From Hoylesella pleuritidis JCM 14110 (GTDB lineage Bacteria; Bacteroidota; Bacteroidia; Bacteroidales; Bacteroidaceae), in contig NZ_BAJN01000007.1 in assembly GCF_000613725.1 (NCBI RefSeq), positions 80,868 through 144,867 of the forward strand: DNA of 64,000 nt, in the 5' to 3' direction. This document shows positions 63,939-64,000 of this stretch, one piece after another (positions within the stretch are counted from its first letter, which is position 1; each line of letters starts with the position of its first letter). The notes under the pieces are model-generated. The model did no database searches and was not told the origin of the DNA. It saw nothing but the letters and a program-made list of their open reading frames with translations. Both the position numbers and the translations under genes were made by a program.

Positions 63939-64000
63939 GGAAAGGTGCTCGAGTGGCTGAAGAGGCACGCCTGGAAAGCGTGTAATCGGCGAAACCGATT
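63939..64000 (+). tRNA. tRNA-Ser(GGA), 5' part only
   Basis: Begins GGAAAGGTGCTCGAGTGGCT, a class II D-arm, then the anticodon arm GCACGCCTGGAAAGCGTG with anticodon GGA, and the start of the long variable arm. The gene runs off the right edge after 62 nt. Confidence 0.9.

Overview
The window is chromosomal DNA of a Bacteroidales bacterium, most likely Prevotella or a close relative. This rests on: two type IX secretion genes (sprA, porQ), a TonB receptor paired with a beta-propeller lipoprotein, DUF6261 and HU-like proteins typical of the group, and many promoters of the Bacteroidetes form TTTG-N19/20-TAnnTTTG with no obvious Shine-Dalgarno sites. Metabolism looks anaerobic (oxygen-sensitive NrdDG, ferredoxin-linked 2-oxoacid oxidoreductase, ETF plus acyl-CoA dehydrogenase). 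I cannot name the species from sequence alone.

Layout. 1-7.8 kb (minus strand): ruvA followed by sprA, which runs off the left edge; then the operon etfB-etfA-acyl-CoA dehydrogenase, split by a 539-bp inverted-repeat element that carries a frameshifted DUF559 nuclease gene. 8-12.6 kb (minus): a TonB receptor with a long structured leader, a DUF4374-like lipoprotein and a TetR regulator. 13-15.3 kb (plus): a truncated dinD fused to the start of dnaG; dnaG itself has a one-base frameshift. 15.4-20.3 kb (minus): nrdD-nrdG and an OmpA-family porin. 20.5-23.4 kb (plus): cobU-cobT-cobS-cobC, the lower-ligand branch of B12 synthesis. 23.7-28.8 kb (minus): ffh-folD-small TPR gene-korDABC. 29-32 kb (minus): an exonuclease/phosphatase-family gene and an AT-rich rloA-rloB pair. 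32.1-36.2 kb: an HU-like protein, a divergent nitroreductase/HxlR pair, and a TPR gene with DAHP synthase-chorismate mutase. 36.4-39.1 kb (plus): a small outer-membrane protein and a second ATPase/TOPRIM-like pair (short AAA ATPase plus DUF4435). 39.8-45.5 kb (minus): dxs-trkA-trkH-manA. 46.3-52.8 kb (plus): an acidic 63-aa peptide with a fimbrillin-like lipoprotein, a C1 peptidase, an S9 peptidase and a small lipoprotein. 53-57 kb (minus): mutY, an MscS-type channel, PBP4 and a small membrane protein. 57-64 kb: nadB (plus), porQ-cmk (minus), tonB, polyprenyl synthase, DUF6261, tatD, and the first 62 nt of tRNA-Ser(GGA).

The most unusual features are: (i) the DUF559 element bounded by 51-bp inverted repeats; (ii) at least six intergenic arrays of 22-bp units sharing the odd palindrome TTAAC(C/G)GTTAA, plus a separate array of ten 22-bp units centred on TGACGTCA and a 23-bp array; (iii) two different two-gene ATPase + TOPRIM-like cassettes 6 kb apart, which look like defence modules; (iv) single-base frameshifts in dnaG and in the DUF559 gene, either real or assembly errors. 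All family names come from recognising motifs; no database search was run.
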